Shown here: in pieces, positions 10,301 through 20,600 of the stretch
Layout: every line of letters starts with the position of its first letter
Position numbering within the stretch: the first letter of the stretch is position 1
Assembly (NCBI GenBank): GCA_900323505.1
Contig: OOIN01000006.1
Coordinates: 930,001 to 994,000 of the forward strand
Direction: 5' to 3'
DNA length: 64,000 nucleotides
From: Ustilago trichophora
Lineage: Eukaryota > Basidiomycota > Ustilaginomycetes > Ustilaginales > Ustilaginaceae
The notes under the pieces: generated by a model
Seen by the model: the letters and a program-made list of their open reading frames with translations, nothing else
Databases searched by the model: none
Told to the model about the DNA's origin: nothing
Program-made: the position numbers and the translations under genes

Positions 10301-12035
10301 AAGCAGCGCCGGCGGCGGCAGCCTGGGCGGCCTGAGCAGCGATGCCCATCGACTTGTGGTCATCGGTAATCATGATGGGTGGTGTAGAGCCAGTGGCAAT
10401 GAGACGGCCTTGCCAATCTCGCATGGTGAAGATGACGCAGAAGCCAACCTTCTCCTTGTGGTGTCGGCAATAACAGGTGATTCGAGTGGGCAGCACGGCC
10501 TCGCCTTCTTCGAAATCGACAAAGTCACCGCAGTTGAAGAGAACAACACGCTTCTTCTCCTCTTCCTCCATCCGCGCCTGGGTCCTTTCGACAGCATCGG
10601 GTGCGGACGGATCGATGCCAAGGCTCTTCATTTCTTCGTCAGTAGGCTGACTCTCGAGTGGCGTCTTGGGGTCCTTCTTGCGATGGGCACGCTTGCGCTC
10701 TCTTTGACGACAGCCCTTGCAGACGAAGACACGGTCGTGTGGCGGTGTGGCATTGACGACGGTGGCGTCGACAAAGAGAGTCTTTTCGGGAGGTACGTCG
10801 GTCTTTTGGTACTTTTTCGACTTGCGCTTGGTACCGCTGAGTGGTGGCAGCTTGATATGTGTAAAGGAGCCGATGCGCTCCCATCCACCAGCAGGGATCG
10901 TCTTTGGTCGCACGAGCTCGATCCTCATTCGGATCTGAGTTTCGACACGAGACTTTGCACCGTGCATTGGTACGCCATGGATGTGGACTTGGAGATCCTT
11001 GAGACCTTCACGGTTGGGGCGAACGACTTCGAAAGCCGAGTAGCCAAGGTCAGCATCGAGGTTGTTGCTGTGCACTGCTGTTTGCGACCCGACTCGACGC
11101 GAGACTGCGGTGGAAGAGCCGGCGAGCTTCTTTGGCTCGGACGACTCGCCCGAGTTGCGGCGAGAAGAGGAAGCGCTGGCGTTGGCAGTTGTGGTGGATT
11201 TGCGAGAGGCCGATGGCTTGACGGGTGCTGTGGGTGGCATCATGGCAGCAGACGAAGATGTCGGAATGTTCATGGATGCAAACGAGTGGCCGTTGGCACC
11301 GTTGGCGTGCGAGGCACCAGGTTCCGACTTGATCACGGGCGAGTCGAACGATCCGGCTTGAATAAAAGTGTCAAACATGGCCTCGTCGTTGTCGCTGGTC
11401 TTTCCGGTCCAGGCTACATGTCCATCCGAATCCTCCCCACTGCCTGCAAAGCTGGCGGTGCTGGCAATGGTAGCGGGATCGCGCGGCATGGAACCGGTCT
11501 TGCTATCGGAGCCGCTCGGGCTGTCCTGGGTCATGGCCTGCGAGGCACCAGAGAAGCTGGGCATGGCATTGTGGGAAGAGGCGGGCGACTGCATCGAGTG
11601 TGGAGAGAAGCCGTAGTCGGTGCTCGAGGTCGAGTCCATGTCCATGGAGAGATCTGGGTCGTTCTGACCGCCAAGGTTGGCAAAGTTGGTGTCCCAGCCT
11701 GCAAAGTTCATGCCTTCCACGCCCAACTTGACACGTTGATGAGGATCGATGTCGCTGGCGTCGAGGCCGGGTATGAGAGACTGTGGATGTTGGCCCCAGA
11801 TGCTAGGGGAGAAGGCGTTGTTGGCGGATTGGTGGGCGGCGGCGGCGGCTTCTGCTGCTCGGCGGTGGGAAGCAGTAGAGCGCGCTCGACTGTTGGCCGT
11901 AGCCTCGTCGTCGCCCGTAGAGTCGCTAGAGGTGGGACTGCTGGTGGTTGTAAGGCTGGGAGGCGATGTGGATTGTGGATCTGAGTGCAGGTTGTACTGG
12001 ATGTGTCGAGAAGCACTGGCAAAACTGGTGGACAT
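7344..12035 (-). CDS. SPT23: Spt23/Mga2-type membrane-anchored transcription factor
   Basis: Intronless, 1,563 residues. Domains in order: an N-terminal conserved block at about residues 330-565, with Cys and basic clusters (CKGCRQRERKR, ITCYCRHH), typical of the Spt23/Mga2 DNA-binding region; an IPT/TIG fold at about 855-940; ankyrin repeats at about 1056-1130 (GHTLLHLA, GVTALHFAA); and a single membrane span at about 1518-1536 followed by a short 27-residue tail. In yeast these factors sit in the ER membrane, sense lipid packing, are ubiquitinated by Rsp5, cut by the proteasome, and then activate the fatty acid desaturase gene OLE1. A PPAY motif at 1404-1407, before the membrane span, could dock a WW-domain ubiquitin ligase. 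Linkers are Ser/Ala-rich and disordered. Which of the two yeast paralogues it matches cannot be told. Confidence 0.93.
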   Translation of the reverse strand: MSTSFASASRHIQYNLHSDPQSTSPPSLTTTSSPTSSDSTGDDEATANSRARSTASHRRAAEAAAAAHQSANNAFSPSIWGQHPQSLIPGLDASDIDPHQRVKLGVEGMNFAGWDTNFANLGGQNDPDLSMDMDSTSSTDYGFSPHSMQSPASSHNAMPSFSGASQAMTQDSPSGSDSKTGSMPRDPATIASTASFAGSGEDSDGHVAWTGKTSDNDEAMFDTFIQAGSFDSPVIKSEPGASHANGANGHSFASMNIPTSSSAAMMPPTAPVKPSASRKSTTTANASASSSRRNSGESSEPKKLAGSSTAVSRRVGSQTAVHSNNLDADLGYSAFEVVRPNREGLKDLQVHIHGVPMHGAKSRVETQIRMRIELVRPKTIPAGGWERIGSFTHIKLPPLSGTKRKSKKYQKTDVPPEKTLFVDATVVNATPPHDRVFVCKGCRQRERKRAHRKKDPKTPLESQPTDEEMKSLGIDPSAPDAVERTQARMEEEEKKRVVLFNCGDFVDFEEGEAVLPTRITCYCRHHKEKVGFCVIFTMRDWQGRLIATGSTPPIMITDDHKSMGIAAQAAQAAAAGAASNASSPSAPASLGVIKQVNGTSPRNPPQQTQTTDDQSSAAASTSGSATPNGSVCTEAPVKQRKERSKPYDGNRRRRNTSGKDLNMTPYSGTGQNTPSISATSPPAVGNGGVDFSSNDFWNAFATAGTAMTGLGRSNSTSTGTKTPGDASSVGGSPAPAAMIGAGPVQAMQQPNGIPQQPLQLPQMPPQMQAQLAQGSLSPTTLQTNLASLPNFDLEQFFRNAQAGVSSGVDFAQLMAMAAAAALPPHLRPNSTPPGPVNPAFAQASPPSQNHSVEQAPVPRISKLIPGEGPTSGGIEVTVLGENFTEGITCVFGDVPASNTKVWASNTLVCLLPPSSSPGPVVVSVKGATQVAQPPPVNGPLQLFTYIDTTDRALMELALQVVGLQMTGQMRSAREVAMRVVGSGGGQQPGMPAAFNGGAGGGGIGHAQAREAVAGLFTSRSQSSNFQDTLVQFLSLLDADVSTAEHVQPRFDAIRLANKQGHTLLHLATLMGFHRLVEALISRGCPLDARDRNGVTALHFAAIQGRVTIARMLLRAGARDDVADANGLYAIDLARNHDQVDVETILDNTSRTGHWQTRRLTSHAASSLSYDEDEEDLVSDELSSEPSQSDVDEDNVSTSFDEYSDDSASVSGDDADDDVGRPTATDAADDIEARQALAELPAPVIDEKASLKAADARLVEEATKLSSKEKEANTDQDSAVNKSWLSKAGDTGADWMNRAFLPQTVAHKFAQLHMPAMPTMPAINVFHLGIQAPAFMPWSGAQRGEQAGAQGASIEEIGEGKGKARSETAPVQQNWEQDERGRLLTLWKNIVEEGAWSLNPLYSPPPAYESVAAAEGQSSASLPAQEASSSTSVTAAETTSEASTTPVAGPSRRTSTRRRPAHASEGSSAASTSSTSTHTAKPAPSTSNSNSKGKAPAHSSSTAVARRRKGQLQLRDDAMLVWFWIPVLLIAAVVLLFSKSSSIFSYADLMSYLDLPAVGRNREA

Positions 12036-14622
12036 GGCCGATAGGTGGTCAAAGACGAAGAGGTGATGCGAAGCGATCGATGACGCAAAGTGTCTGCAAT
12101 TCTACTTTGGAGCCAGTGGTTCTGCCAAGGATCGTCCTTCCTGTGTCCTTTGAACGAGCCTGCGAAGGCTGCAGAGGCGCGACTGGATGACGAAAGGTAG
12201 CAAACTAAGCTTGGATGACGAAGGAGCACAGTGCAAGGGTGCTGCGTAGAAAGCGAGGTATGAGGTGTGTCGTCGTCGAGTTAAAATGTAACGTAGAGAG
12301 AGGCAAGGGCCTCGATCTGCGTTGGGATCGATCCTGTTGGACCTGCGTAGATGAAGATGAAGCAGTACGGCGAGAGCAATGCGTGTGTGAATGGATAGTG
12401 GTAGAGATAAGTGGTGGTCGAGATGCAAATAGATTCTCGCCGATATCGGTGATGGAGCGGAGGGATGATGAGGACGTGGATGTGCGGCGCGCTTGGTTGA
12501 TGCTCGACTCGAAACTGCAGAATTGCCTCTTGGCAAAGTCAAGAGCAAAGCTGAGCCACACAGAGAGGGTGGTAAAAAGAACGAGACTGAGGCAGAGGCA
12601 GAGAAAGGCAGAGGAGAAAGCGGATGTCGGGAAGGCGGCGGCGCTTCTTTCTTTTGTTCTGCTGTGCTGTGCCGTGCTGTGCCGTGCTGTGCAGGCGAAT
12701 CCACAGTGTACAAGTTAGAGAGTTGGAATACACCGACTGTGAGCCTGCCCCAATTTTCTCTCTGTACTGTACACTGTAGGGCACCGCCTGCCTGATAGTG
12801 ACTTGTGAGTTGACACGCAGCATCGCTTTTTCAGCTTTTTCCTCACTCTACAAATTGGGGTGAAATGGCTGGCTGGCTGAAAAAGCTTCAAAAAAGGTGT
12901 TAGGCTTTGTCACTCATTTCACTCGAGGCCGAGATTCTGTAGTGTTGAACTTTGAAATGTGCAACTCACTCTGTATCTCCCCCCACCTTAATTTTGTATC
13001 GAATCAGGCACGATCGCAAAAGTGTACTGTTTCCGTACGTGTTTCGGAGGCCATGCTTCAAGAGGCTCAAGCTCCCGTCGGCACACTTTCAGGGTTCACA
13101 CAAGTGTATCAATACACACACTTTTGTTCGGAAACTCAGCCTTTATCGTACTGTATCTCTCTGCTTTGCTATCTATTTTACCTTCCTACATACCGCATTC
13201 GGATCATAGGCAACGCAAGAAAAGAGTGATCAGCAGCAGGGGACAAGTAAAGGCGCTTGTTGTGCTTTCTTTTTCGGTGGTGATGCATGCACACAGGGTC
13301 GCTTAGATGCGTGGCTTGCCTATTTTTCATTTTTCTTTGCACACGATCAAGTACAAAGTGTACCGATTACAAGCCACCGTTTCGCAGCGGGATTCACCTG
13401 AATGAAGTGAAACGGGAAGAAGCCTCGCTTCATCATCTTGTCGATAGTCACAAGCAGTCACGCATCGAGAGAGGGAGGCACGATCCTCGCTCTGCAGCTC
13501 TTGTTTCTTCTTGCATCTTCCAAGCGTCTGCAGAGCATTGACAACCACGGAAACGCCTCCCGGCTGTGCAGGTTAAGCCTCTCTCTTCGACTTACTCGCT
13601 TCGAAACTTTGGGGCAAGGCGTATGGCCCGTCAAATTTCTCTCACGTTGCGATAAATTGTTGGGTTTTCCCTTCCTTTTTTTTCACCTTTTTTTTTTTTC
13701 CCCTTCACTCGTCAATTTACAGCTTAACAGACCGGATCGAAATTTCGCCTTCTTCTTTGCTATCATCCCGCTTTCGACAGATTACAGATTACAGTATGCA
13801 GGGTTGGGTTGCGGGGCTTCAGTGACTTAGCTGATCTTTGGCTTCTTGTTCATCTTCCTTTGACATCTCCGGGGTTTCACCGAACGTGCTCCTTCCTCGA
13901 CATCTGGAGAGCTGTCATCTCGCTTATCTCGGGCACCTCCTTCCCCTCTCTAAAGTACTTTTGTTATCAATCGCATCGTCGATGTTCGTTGTTCACGGGA
14001 AACATGTCGTGCTTCATCGCTACCCGAATGGCTTTGTCGGAATGCGATTCAGATCCCGAAACGATAAAAAACAAGATTGCATCTTTCAATATCAACAAGG
14101 GCGGTCGGTGTGCGAAGCTGAAGCTGTAAAAATGCATTGTCATTGTTCGCCCTCTCTCGCCCAAGTCACACTCTGATTGTGTCCTGCCCTTTGTCGTTCA
14201 TACATCTGTGACATCGCATATGGATTTGAGGAGGAGTGATGCCAACCAATGTGGTCTGCATCGCGGCCTGCTTGCATTCTCTGGTTTTTGCCGACATGTG
14301 CCATCTGCAATCTGTGCGTGCCCTTTCCTTGAAAGTCCACCCTTCCGACGTGCATCGCATCAAGCCTCGAAGTACCGCCACCGTCAGCCGCTTCGTCGGA
14401 GACACTCTTCCTGGCAATCCACACAGAGAGACTTGCATCGATCAAACACAACCACACGCCCTCTTTTTGAACAAATCGTGAGAAAACCAGAATGTATCAA
14501 CATGCAATCAACCAGAGTAACAAGAACAAAACCTAAAGGTACAACACATAGCGAGAGCAACAACCGTGAAAAACAAAAGTACATGGAGAAAACAGCAGGA
14601 ACCACAAGGAGCAGCACAGTGT
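12036..14622. other. intergenic region, 2.6 kb
   Basis: The left part is the promoter and probable long leader of the Spt23-like gene (-), and the right end is the 3' flank of MCM5 (-). It contains a 10-bp tandem repeat at 12663-12691 and GTACTGTAC-type words near 12764, 13024, 13148 and 13790. The minus-strand frame 12102-12713 is low-complexity and I do not accept it as a gene, though small upstream frames in the leader are possible. Confidence 0.6.
12663..12691. repeat. 10-bp tandem repeat, nearly three copies
   Basis: The unit GTGCTGTGCC is present at 12663-12672 and 12673-12682, and nine bases of a third copy follow. It is upstream of the Spt23-like gene and is the kind of array that changes length by slippage. 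Confidence 0.85.
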
Positions 14623-16818
14623 CTAGACACCGGTACGTGTCAGTGCCTTTCGCTGATTCGAGAAACGAATCACATCGCGCTTCTCGAGGATAAAGAGTGT
14701 CCTTTCCAGCGCATGGTTGGTGTATCCTTGGCTTTCGACAAACTCGTGTCGCAACTTGGCGTAACTTGTGCTCCAACCGATCGGCAATCTACGGCGAATC
14801 TCTCGTTCCAGCTTCTGACATTCCTCCGCCAATTCTCCTCGTGTCATTCCTTCAACGTTACCCGCCTGGACGGCGTCCATCGTTGACGAGCGGAACAGAC
14901 GCATTGCTTCATCCACGTGCTCCTCCCCAACCGTAGGCGACAGCGTTACTTTGGCCAACGATTCCGAGATACGCACAATAGCCTCGAGCTGACGAACGGT
15001 AATTGGAATCGAAGAGCGTTCGTCGTTATCCCTCTCGACCTGAGCCACCTGCTTGCGAAGTGCCACAAAGTGCGAAGAGAGCTTCTCGGCCGCCTCCGGA
15101 GAGAGACGCGGTGCACAGCGTGCCTTGCAGAAGGAGATGTAGCGCTTCATCTGCTCAATGTCGAATTCGCCCGTGGCAGTCGCATCGTTGGCACGATTCA
15201 TGTGAATGTTCATAACGTGCTTGGCCATCGTTCGATCTCGCTGCTCGTTGTGCTCGTCCCTGACGATAAAGATCATATCGAAACGCGACAGGACGGTCGT
15301 TTGAAAGTCAATGTTTTCGCCGGGCGACTTCATGTCGTCGTATCTTCCAAAGATCGGGTTGGCTGCCGCCAGCACCGAAGTACGCGTGTTGAGGATGGTC
15401 GTGATACCCGCCTTGGCAATCGAAATGGTTTGCTGCTCCATCGATTCGTGAATGGCAACACGGTCCTCGTCGCGCATCTTGTCAAACTCGTCGATACACA
15501 CCACACCACCGTCGGCCAACACCATCGCACCTCCTTCCAGGTAGAACTCGCGCGATTGAGGGTCACGCTGCACCGAAGCAGTCAAACCAGCAGCCGACGA
15601 ACCTTTGCCCGAAGTGTAGACAGCAATCGGTGAGACTTTTTCGACAAACTTGAGAAGCTGCGACTTGGCAGTACCTGGATCACCGAGCATAAGCACGTTG
15701 ATGTCTCCACGCAATCGCATACCGTCGGGCAACACCTTTTTAGAGCCACCAAACAGCAAGCACGCAATGGCCTTCTTGATGTCCTGGTTGCCAAAGATAC
15801 TTGGCGCGATGCTGGCAGAGAACTTCTCGTAGAGGTCTCTTGTCCTCGAGAGGCGCGCAAACTCCTCCTCCTCTTCAGCGGAGAAAATGCGTGCCATACC
15901 TCGGCCACCTGCTCCCTCGGCATCGATCTCGAGACCAATGACCCTCAAGTAAGGCGTGCGCAGCGCAATAGCACCCGCCTTGGTGCCCTTCCCACCCTTG
16001 GCACTGGTAAAGGTCGAGTAGATACCAGTGGCAATGATACGCGAGCCGGGTACGACTCGTCCGCAGAGCGCACGGTCAACGGACATGAGCATGTGTCGAG
16101 GCAACTCACCGACAGGAACCATGTCTGGTGCCTCCTGCAGCTTGACGGTTTGGTTGTCGACAAAGCGGCACTTGTCGTGCAGGATGACGTAGGGGTCTGT
16201 TGAGCAATTTGGTGCTGTAGGGTCCATCTTTTGCGAGTCACAGTACCTTGGCAGGGTGAAGCCGCCGAAGCCAGAAACGACGGGGAGAGACTTGGTAGCA
16301 CGGCAGTCCCTGCACATGATCTGGAGGTGCGTCGCACGCGAAGACAGAGTCGTAGCACCGATGACGATGCCTGGTACACGGACGAGGTGAGAGATGCTAT
16401 CGGCGTGCAGGTCGCGCATGGGTGTGAGGTTGGCATGGCTGCGGAGCGTTACTTGGCAGTCTGGTGCCTCTGGACGCTGCTCATCGCGAGTGATGACGGG
16501 GTAGAGGATGGCGCGAGCCGCACGCTTGACAGCTGACTCAAAGAGGGGGAGGATGTCGGAGGGAGTATCGCGGAGGGCTTGAGCAAGATCGTTGCTCCAC
16601 AGCTGAACGTGTTCGAGCTGGACCTCAAGCACGTACTGCTTGGCCAGCAGATTGGCGCGAAGTCGGTCACGGTAGATGTAGTCGCTGCCTGTGCGGAACG
16701 TCTGGACAAAGTTGAAGAGCGTCTGCTCAGTCTGCGCCGGGGCATCGGGAGCACGAGAGGCCTCAGACCCAGCCAGGGCCTGGGCAGAGAAGACACGACC
16801 AGAGTCGAAGCCCGACAT
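14623..16818 (-). CDS. MCM5: DNA replication licensing factor Mcm5
   Basis: Intronless, 731 residues, close to the usual Mcm5 length. It is a subunit of the Mcm2-7 helicase, which is loaded on origins in G1 and unwinds DNA in S phase. Visible hallmarks: the N-terminal MCM domain with a zinc-finger region starting at CRDC (about residue 168); Walker A GDPGTAKS (about 379-386); Walker B CIDEFDKM (about 439-446); the arginine-finger motif SRFD (about 510); and a C-terminal winged-helix region. Assignment to Mcm5 rather than another MCM rests on the length and on the N-terminal and Walker-region wording. Two ACGCGT boxes lie 430 and 525 bases upstream of the ATG, matching G1/S control by an MBF-type factor. 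Confidence 0.96.
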   Translation of the reverse strand: MSGFDSGRVFSAQALAGSEASRAPDAPAQTEQTLFNFVQTFRTGSDYIYRDRLRANLLAKQYVLEVQLEHVQLWSNDLAQALRDTPSDILPLFESAVKRAARAILYPVITRDEQRPEAPDCQVTLRSHANLTPMRDLHADSISHLVRVPGIVIGATTLSSRATHLQIMCRDCRATKSLPVVSGFGGFTLPRYCDSQKMDPTAPNCSTDPYVILHDKCRFVDNQTVKLQEAPDMVPVGELPRHMLMSVDRALCGRVVPGSRIIATGIYSTFTSAKGGKGTKAGAIALRTPYLRVIGLEIDAEGAGGRGMARIFSAEEEEEFARLSRTRDLYEKFSASIAPSIFGNQDIKKAIACLLFGGSKKVLPDGMRLRGDINVLMLGDPGTAKSQLLKFVEKVSPIAVYTSGKGSSAAGLTASVQRDPQSREFYLEGGAMVLADGGVVCIDEFDKMRDEDRVAIHESMEQQTISIAKAGITTILNTRTSVLAAANPIFGRYDDMKSPGENIDFQTTVLSRFDMIFIVRDEHNEQRDRTMAKHVMNIHMNRANDATATGEFDIEQMKRYISFCKARCAPRLSPEAAEKLSSHFVALRKQVAQVERDNDERSSIPITVRQLEAIVRISESLAKVTLSPTVGEEHVDEAMRLFRSSTMDAVQAGNVEGMTRGELAEECQKLEREIRRRLPIGWSTSYAKLRHEFVESQGYTNHALERTLFILEKRDVIRFSNQRKALTRTGV

Positions 16819-17604
16819 GGTTGTAGCTTAGGTTGTGGTGATGGTAGATCTCGAGTAGAGTCTTTGTATCCTTTCGTTGGACGTCTTGTGCTCCTTGTCC
16901 TTTATGGGGCACGTTGCAGGAACCGCTAGTCGTCGAGGATATTGTATGGGTATCTTTCTTGCTACGAAGTATAGATGTAAGTGTGTTGTAGGAATGGGCT
17001 GAGTGAGAAAGGGCGGTAGTAAGATGGGAGATGATGGTAAAGGTGAGAACAACAGAAGGCAACCTCGCGAGGAGCAAGCTAATCGTTGATTCACTTGGTT
17101 CCTCCTTTTTCCCCTGAGGCTGCAGGAAGACTGACCAAAACACTCTGAACTGAGCGCTTTCGCCTCGAACGTCTAACAACGAACTGTTGCTCTGCGCGTG
17201 CCAATCGCAAAGCTTGCAAAGTCGCAATTAACACGACAGACACCTCGACGCGTCCAAAGGGCGTGTTTCTCAATTTACGCCACAAACGCTCTTCTCGTTT
17301 TTTTCTGCCAGAGAGGAACGCGCCTTTCCCCTTCCATTCCAGACGCGTTGCAACTCGTCTCGCCCGACACGCAGATGCAAAGTCGCGCTCGATAGTTTGA
17401 CTGTGCGTAACCTGTCCAGTCCTTCCGATGTCGTCGAGAAGCACATACAACCACGATGAAAGAAAGTCAGAAGATAGATTAGGGAATAGGAATACTGATA
17501 CAGGTAACAAAGTGAGCGTGGATAGTGTGCTCTGAAAGGACAGATAGATAACTGAAAGCGCAAACGATGGTGAAATGTGAAAGATAAATAAATGACAAAC
17601 TGCA
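16819..17604. other. MCM5 promoter region and RasGEF 3' flank
   Basis: This 786-base gap lies between two minus-strand genes, so it holds the MCM5 promoter and the end of the RasGEF transcript. Apart from the two ACGCGT boxes annotated separately, no gene-like frame was seen. Confidence 0.7.
17248..17348. promoter_or_regulatory. pair of MCB-like ACGCGT boxes upstream of MCM5
   Basis: ACGCGT occurs at 17248-17253 and 17343-17348, 95 bases apart. The word is the core of the MluI cell-cycle box bound by MBF (Mbp1/Swi6-type) at G1/S genes in yeasts. The MCM genes are classic targets, so the site is plausible, but binding in this organism is inferred. Confidence 0.55.
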
Positions 17605-20600
17605 TCAAGGCTCGATCAAGTGACTCAATCGCGTCAAAAGCTCGCCAGGCAAGCAACGCAGCTTCAAGCAACGTACATAGGCGCCCTTCTCGGCTTCGAA
17701 CATGTTCGAGTAGTTCTTGGCCGCGTTCTGGAAGGCAGAGATCTGGCGAATCACCTCGGCAATGCTGCGGAACTTGAGCACGTTGATGAGCGGTTCGAGC
17801 TGGACGGCAGGGGGCAACGGCGCGAGGTCGGAGAAAGCGTTGACATCGGCAGGATGCAGTCGTGTCTTGCCGTCATGCGTCGTGAACGTCGAAGCGGCCA
17901 TCGTTGGTGCTGTGGGGTCCAGGAACGTCGGCATGGCATCGTACTGCATGAGATCCGACACGAACAACCCGAAGAAGGGAATGCATCCTCGACTCGATGC
18001 CGATTTGCCACCTTCGCCTGCCATCGAGCCGGCACCAGAGGCACCAGAACTGCTGTCTCCAGCGCTGCTATCTGCAAGCTGCAACATGGCGTTACGAAGA
18101 TGCTTGAAATTGTGACGCGGCCCGACAAACGAGTTGAGATCTCGCCACATGCGCATCTCAAAGTAGCCGACGCGGTTCCACGTTCGACGCAGCCTCTCCA
18201 CCCAAGGCGTGCTGAGACCAAAGATGATCTGGGCCAGCGAAGCAAAGTTGGACTGCAGGTAGCACTTCCATGCGATGCGGATGAACTTGGAGATCACAGC
18301 GGCTCGCTCGTCGATGTTCTGCGTCAGCACCACCTCGCTTGCGACCCAGTTCGAGGTCAAGTTGAATCGAGCGACAATCGCTTCGACACCGCGTTCCTGG
18401 TGCATCTCGCCCAGACGCTGGGCCTCGAGACGGTCGCGCACTCGGTCGCGGTAGAATGCTTCCCAGTCGGTGACCTCGGCCCCAAAGCGACGCTCGCGCC
18501 ATCTCGACGAAGCCAACTCGTCCCAGGTGACCGATCGCAAGAGTTCGGCTTCGATCAAGCACATCTGGCGTGCCACCGACTCGGACTTGTACGAGAGAAG
18601 GAACGAGCGATGGACGGGAGGCAGAGGTGCCAGGCCCCTCTTGGGCGACATGAGCGCACCGCCACCAAGAGGCAGGCCTCTTGCGACAGGGCTGATGTCA
18701 GATCGCTGCACAGGCGCTTTTGTCGCCATGGCATCTGCCGACTTGACAGACGATGCGCGCTTCGCTGCAATTGGCGCGGCAATCGCGCTGTTCTCGTCGT
18801 GATCGCCAGACTCGGATGCAGAGCTGCTGTCCTGCAGATCCAGGAAGGACGACTGCGCTCGAATCTTCTGATGCTGCGGGGCTGGCGACTTGGGGCGTGC
18901 TGGCGGATGGTCATCCATCGATCGATCACAAGGATGAACGGATGCATTGGATGCTTCATCTTCTCCATCGGCAAGCGAGCCTCCGGTGAGCGAAGACGAA
19001 AGCGTCCGATCAGCCTTGGAGTGGGAAGACATGTGACTGTCGCGCTGATCTCCTGCCTCCTCATCGTCATCAACGGCGTCATTCCTGGCATTGCGAGCCA
19101 GCGAGCGCTGCCAGAGCCTTTCGACTCGCTTGGTCTTCTCCTTCTGACGGTCCTCGTCGATGATACCTTCCAGTCGACGCAGAGCGGCTTCGACATCACC
19201 AGGCTCCTCGTCATCACTTTCAATGTCGTCCAGACGGAAGCCCTTGACGAGCTCGTAGCCTTGCAAAGCCTCGTCAGGATCCAGCATCTCGGACTGTACC
19301 GTGCTGATCATGGGCGGCGCTGGTGGCAATAGGCAGGGCATGGGCGCGAGGTGCTCTGAAACGAAGAGAGCGCTGTCAACGCTAACGCCTCTAGTGTGTC
19401 CAAGGCCAAAGGAGCCCATCTGGACATGGCGTGTGGCAGCAGGATGTCGGAACATGGAGGAGGCCATGGAGTCGATGCTCTCCCGACCTGGCGGCAGTTG
19501 CTGTGGCTCGAGGTCCTTGATCGTATTGGCTTGACGCAGATCCCTTGCTCCGGGCAGACGTCTCAAAGCTTTGCGGACGGCGAAATCGTCGTCGTCGCTG
19601 GAGAGATCGATGTCATCGATCTGTACAATGCGAGGAGCACCATTGCTCAGGACCGAGTCGCGGAACGATGCGCCTCGCTGGCTTCGTTCTGGAAGGAGCG
19701 AGCTTCTGGCAGCAAAAGGGGCGTCTTCCGAGTCTCGCTCCATGGGCATGCGTGATACTGACCTCAATGTCTGCTCGCTGGTGGCGTGGTGAAGATGCTC
19801 CTCACCTTTGGCTTTGGGGTGTGTGAACGAGTCTAGCGGTCGGAGAAAGGCTGGATCGAGCCCAAACAGGTCCTGACCTTGCCTTGCGACCGAGTATTCG
19901 CCTTCGTCCTGGGCATGCTGGCTGATGCCGAGCCCTTGCGCGTCTGATTCGCTGTGGGAAGGCTGCTTGTCGGGAAGAGCTGTCAGATCTATCGAGCTTG
20001 CAGGTGTAGATCGATTAGTAGAAGCACCCGCCAGACTTGGCGTCTCTTCTTGACCAGTGCTATCCTCCGACGCTTGGCTGGCCAGACCCTCTTCTTCGTC
20101 CTCGTTGGCCTCTACAGTACGCGAGAGCGGCCGTTGACGAGGCATTCTAGTTTGACGCGCCGCCGATGATGACTGTCTTCTTGCTTGGTCGATGGCAAAG
20201 TACTGCAAGAGACTGTCCAAGCCACCCTTGACAAAGAGAAGATCGCTGCACTCGTCTGCTTCCGCATCGAGCTCATGGTTGCCATCCAAGCCTAGACCTC
20301 GACCACCGAGCACACGTTTGAACTTGGACAGGCGACCGACGGTCTGGACAAAGGCCCGCGACCAAGCGTTGGAGGGGTTCGGCAAAGGAGCCGGAGAAGC
20401 ACCGGCTGACGAGGCATTGGGACGTGGTGTGTGGTATAGGATGGGCGCAAGTGTGTGTCGATGCGATACGAGAACCGACTCGGATGCGGCCTTTTGTGCG
20501 GCACGCGTTGCATCCGACGAGTCCGAACGCAGTAGCCCAGGCGAGCCATTCTGACTGTGCTCGGCTGAAGGCGATCTGACATGGGGGACATCGTGAGAGC

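Noticed and set aside
10194..11984. 596-residue plus-strand frame antisense to the Spt23-like gene
   Set aside because: It lies wholly inside the coding sequence of the Spt23-like gene. Stop-poor antisense frames are expected in GC-rich genes. Its translation is Gly/Arg/Val-rich with no domain.
12102..12713. 203-residue minus-strand frame in front of the Spt23-like gene
   Set aside because: His/Ser/Arg-rich low-complexity translation spanning the 10-bp repeat at 12663. It is more likely leader or promoter sequence, though short upstream frames may exist.
17620..19332. 570-residue plus-strand frame antisense to the RasGEF gene
   Set aside because: A shadow of the catalytic end of the RasGEF gene. 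The minus frame carries clear RasGEF motifs and this one has none.
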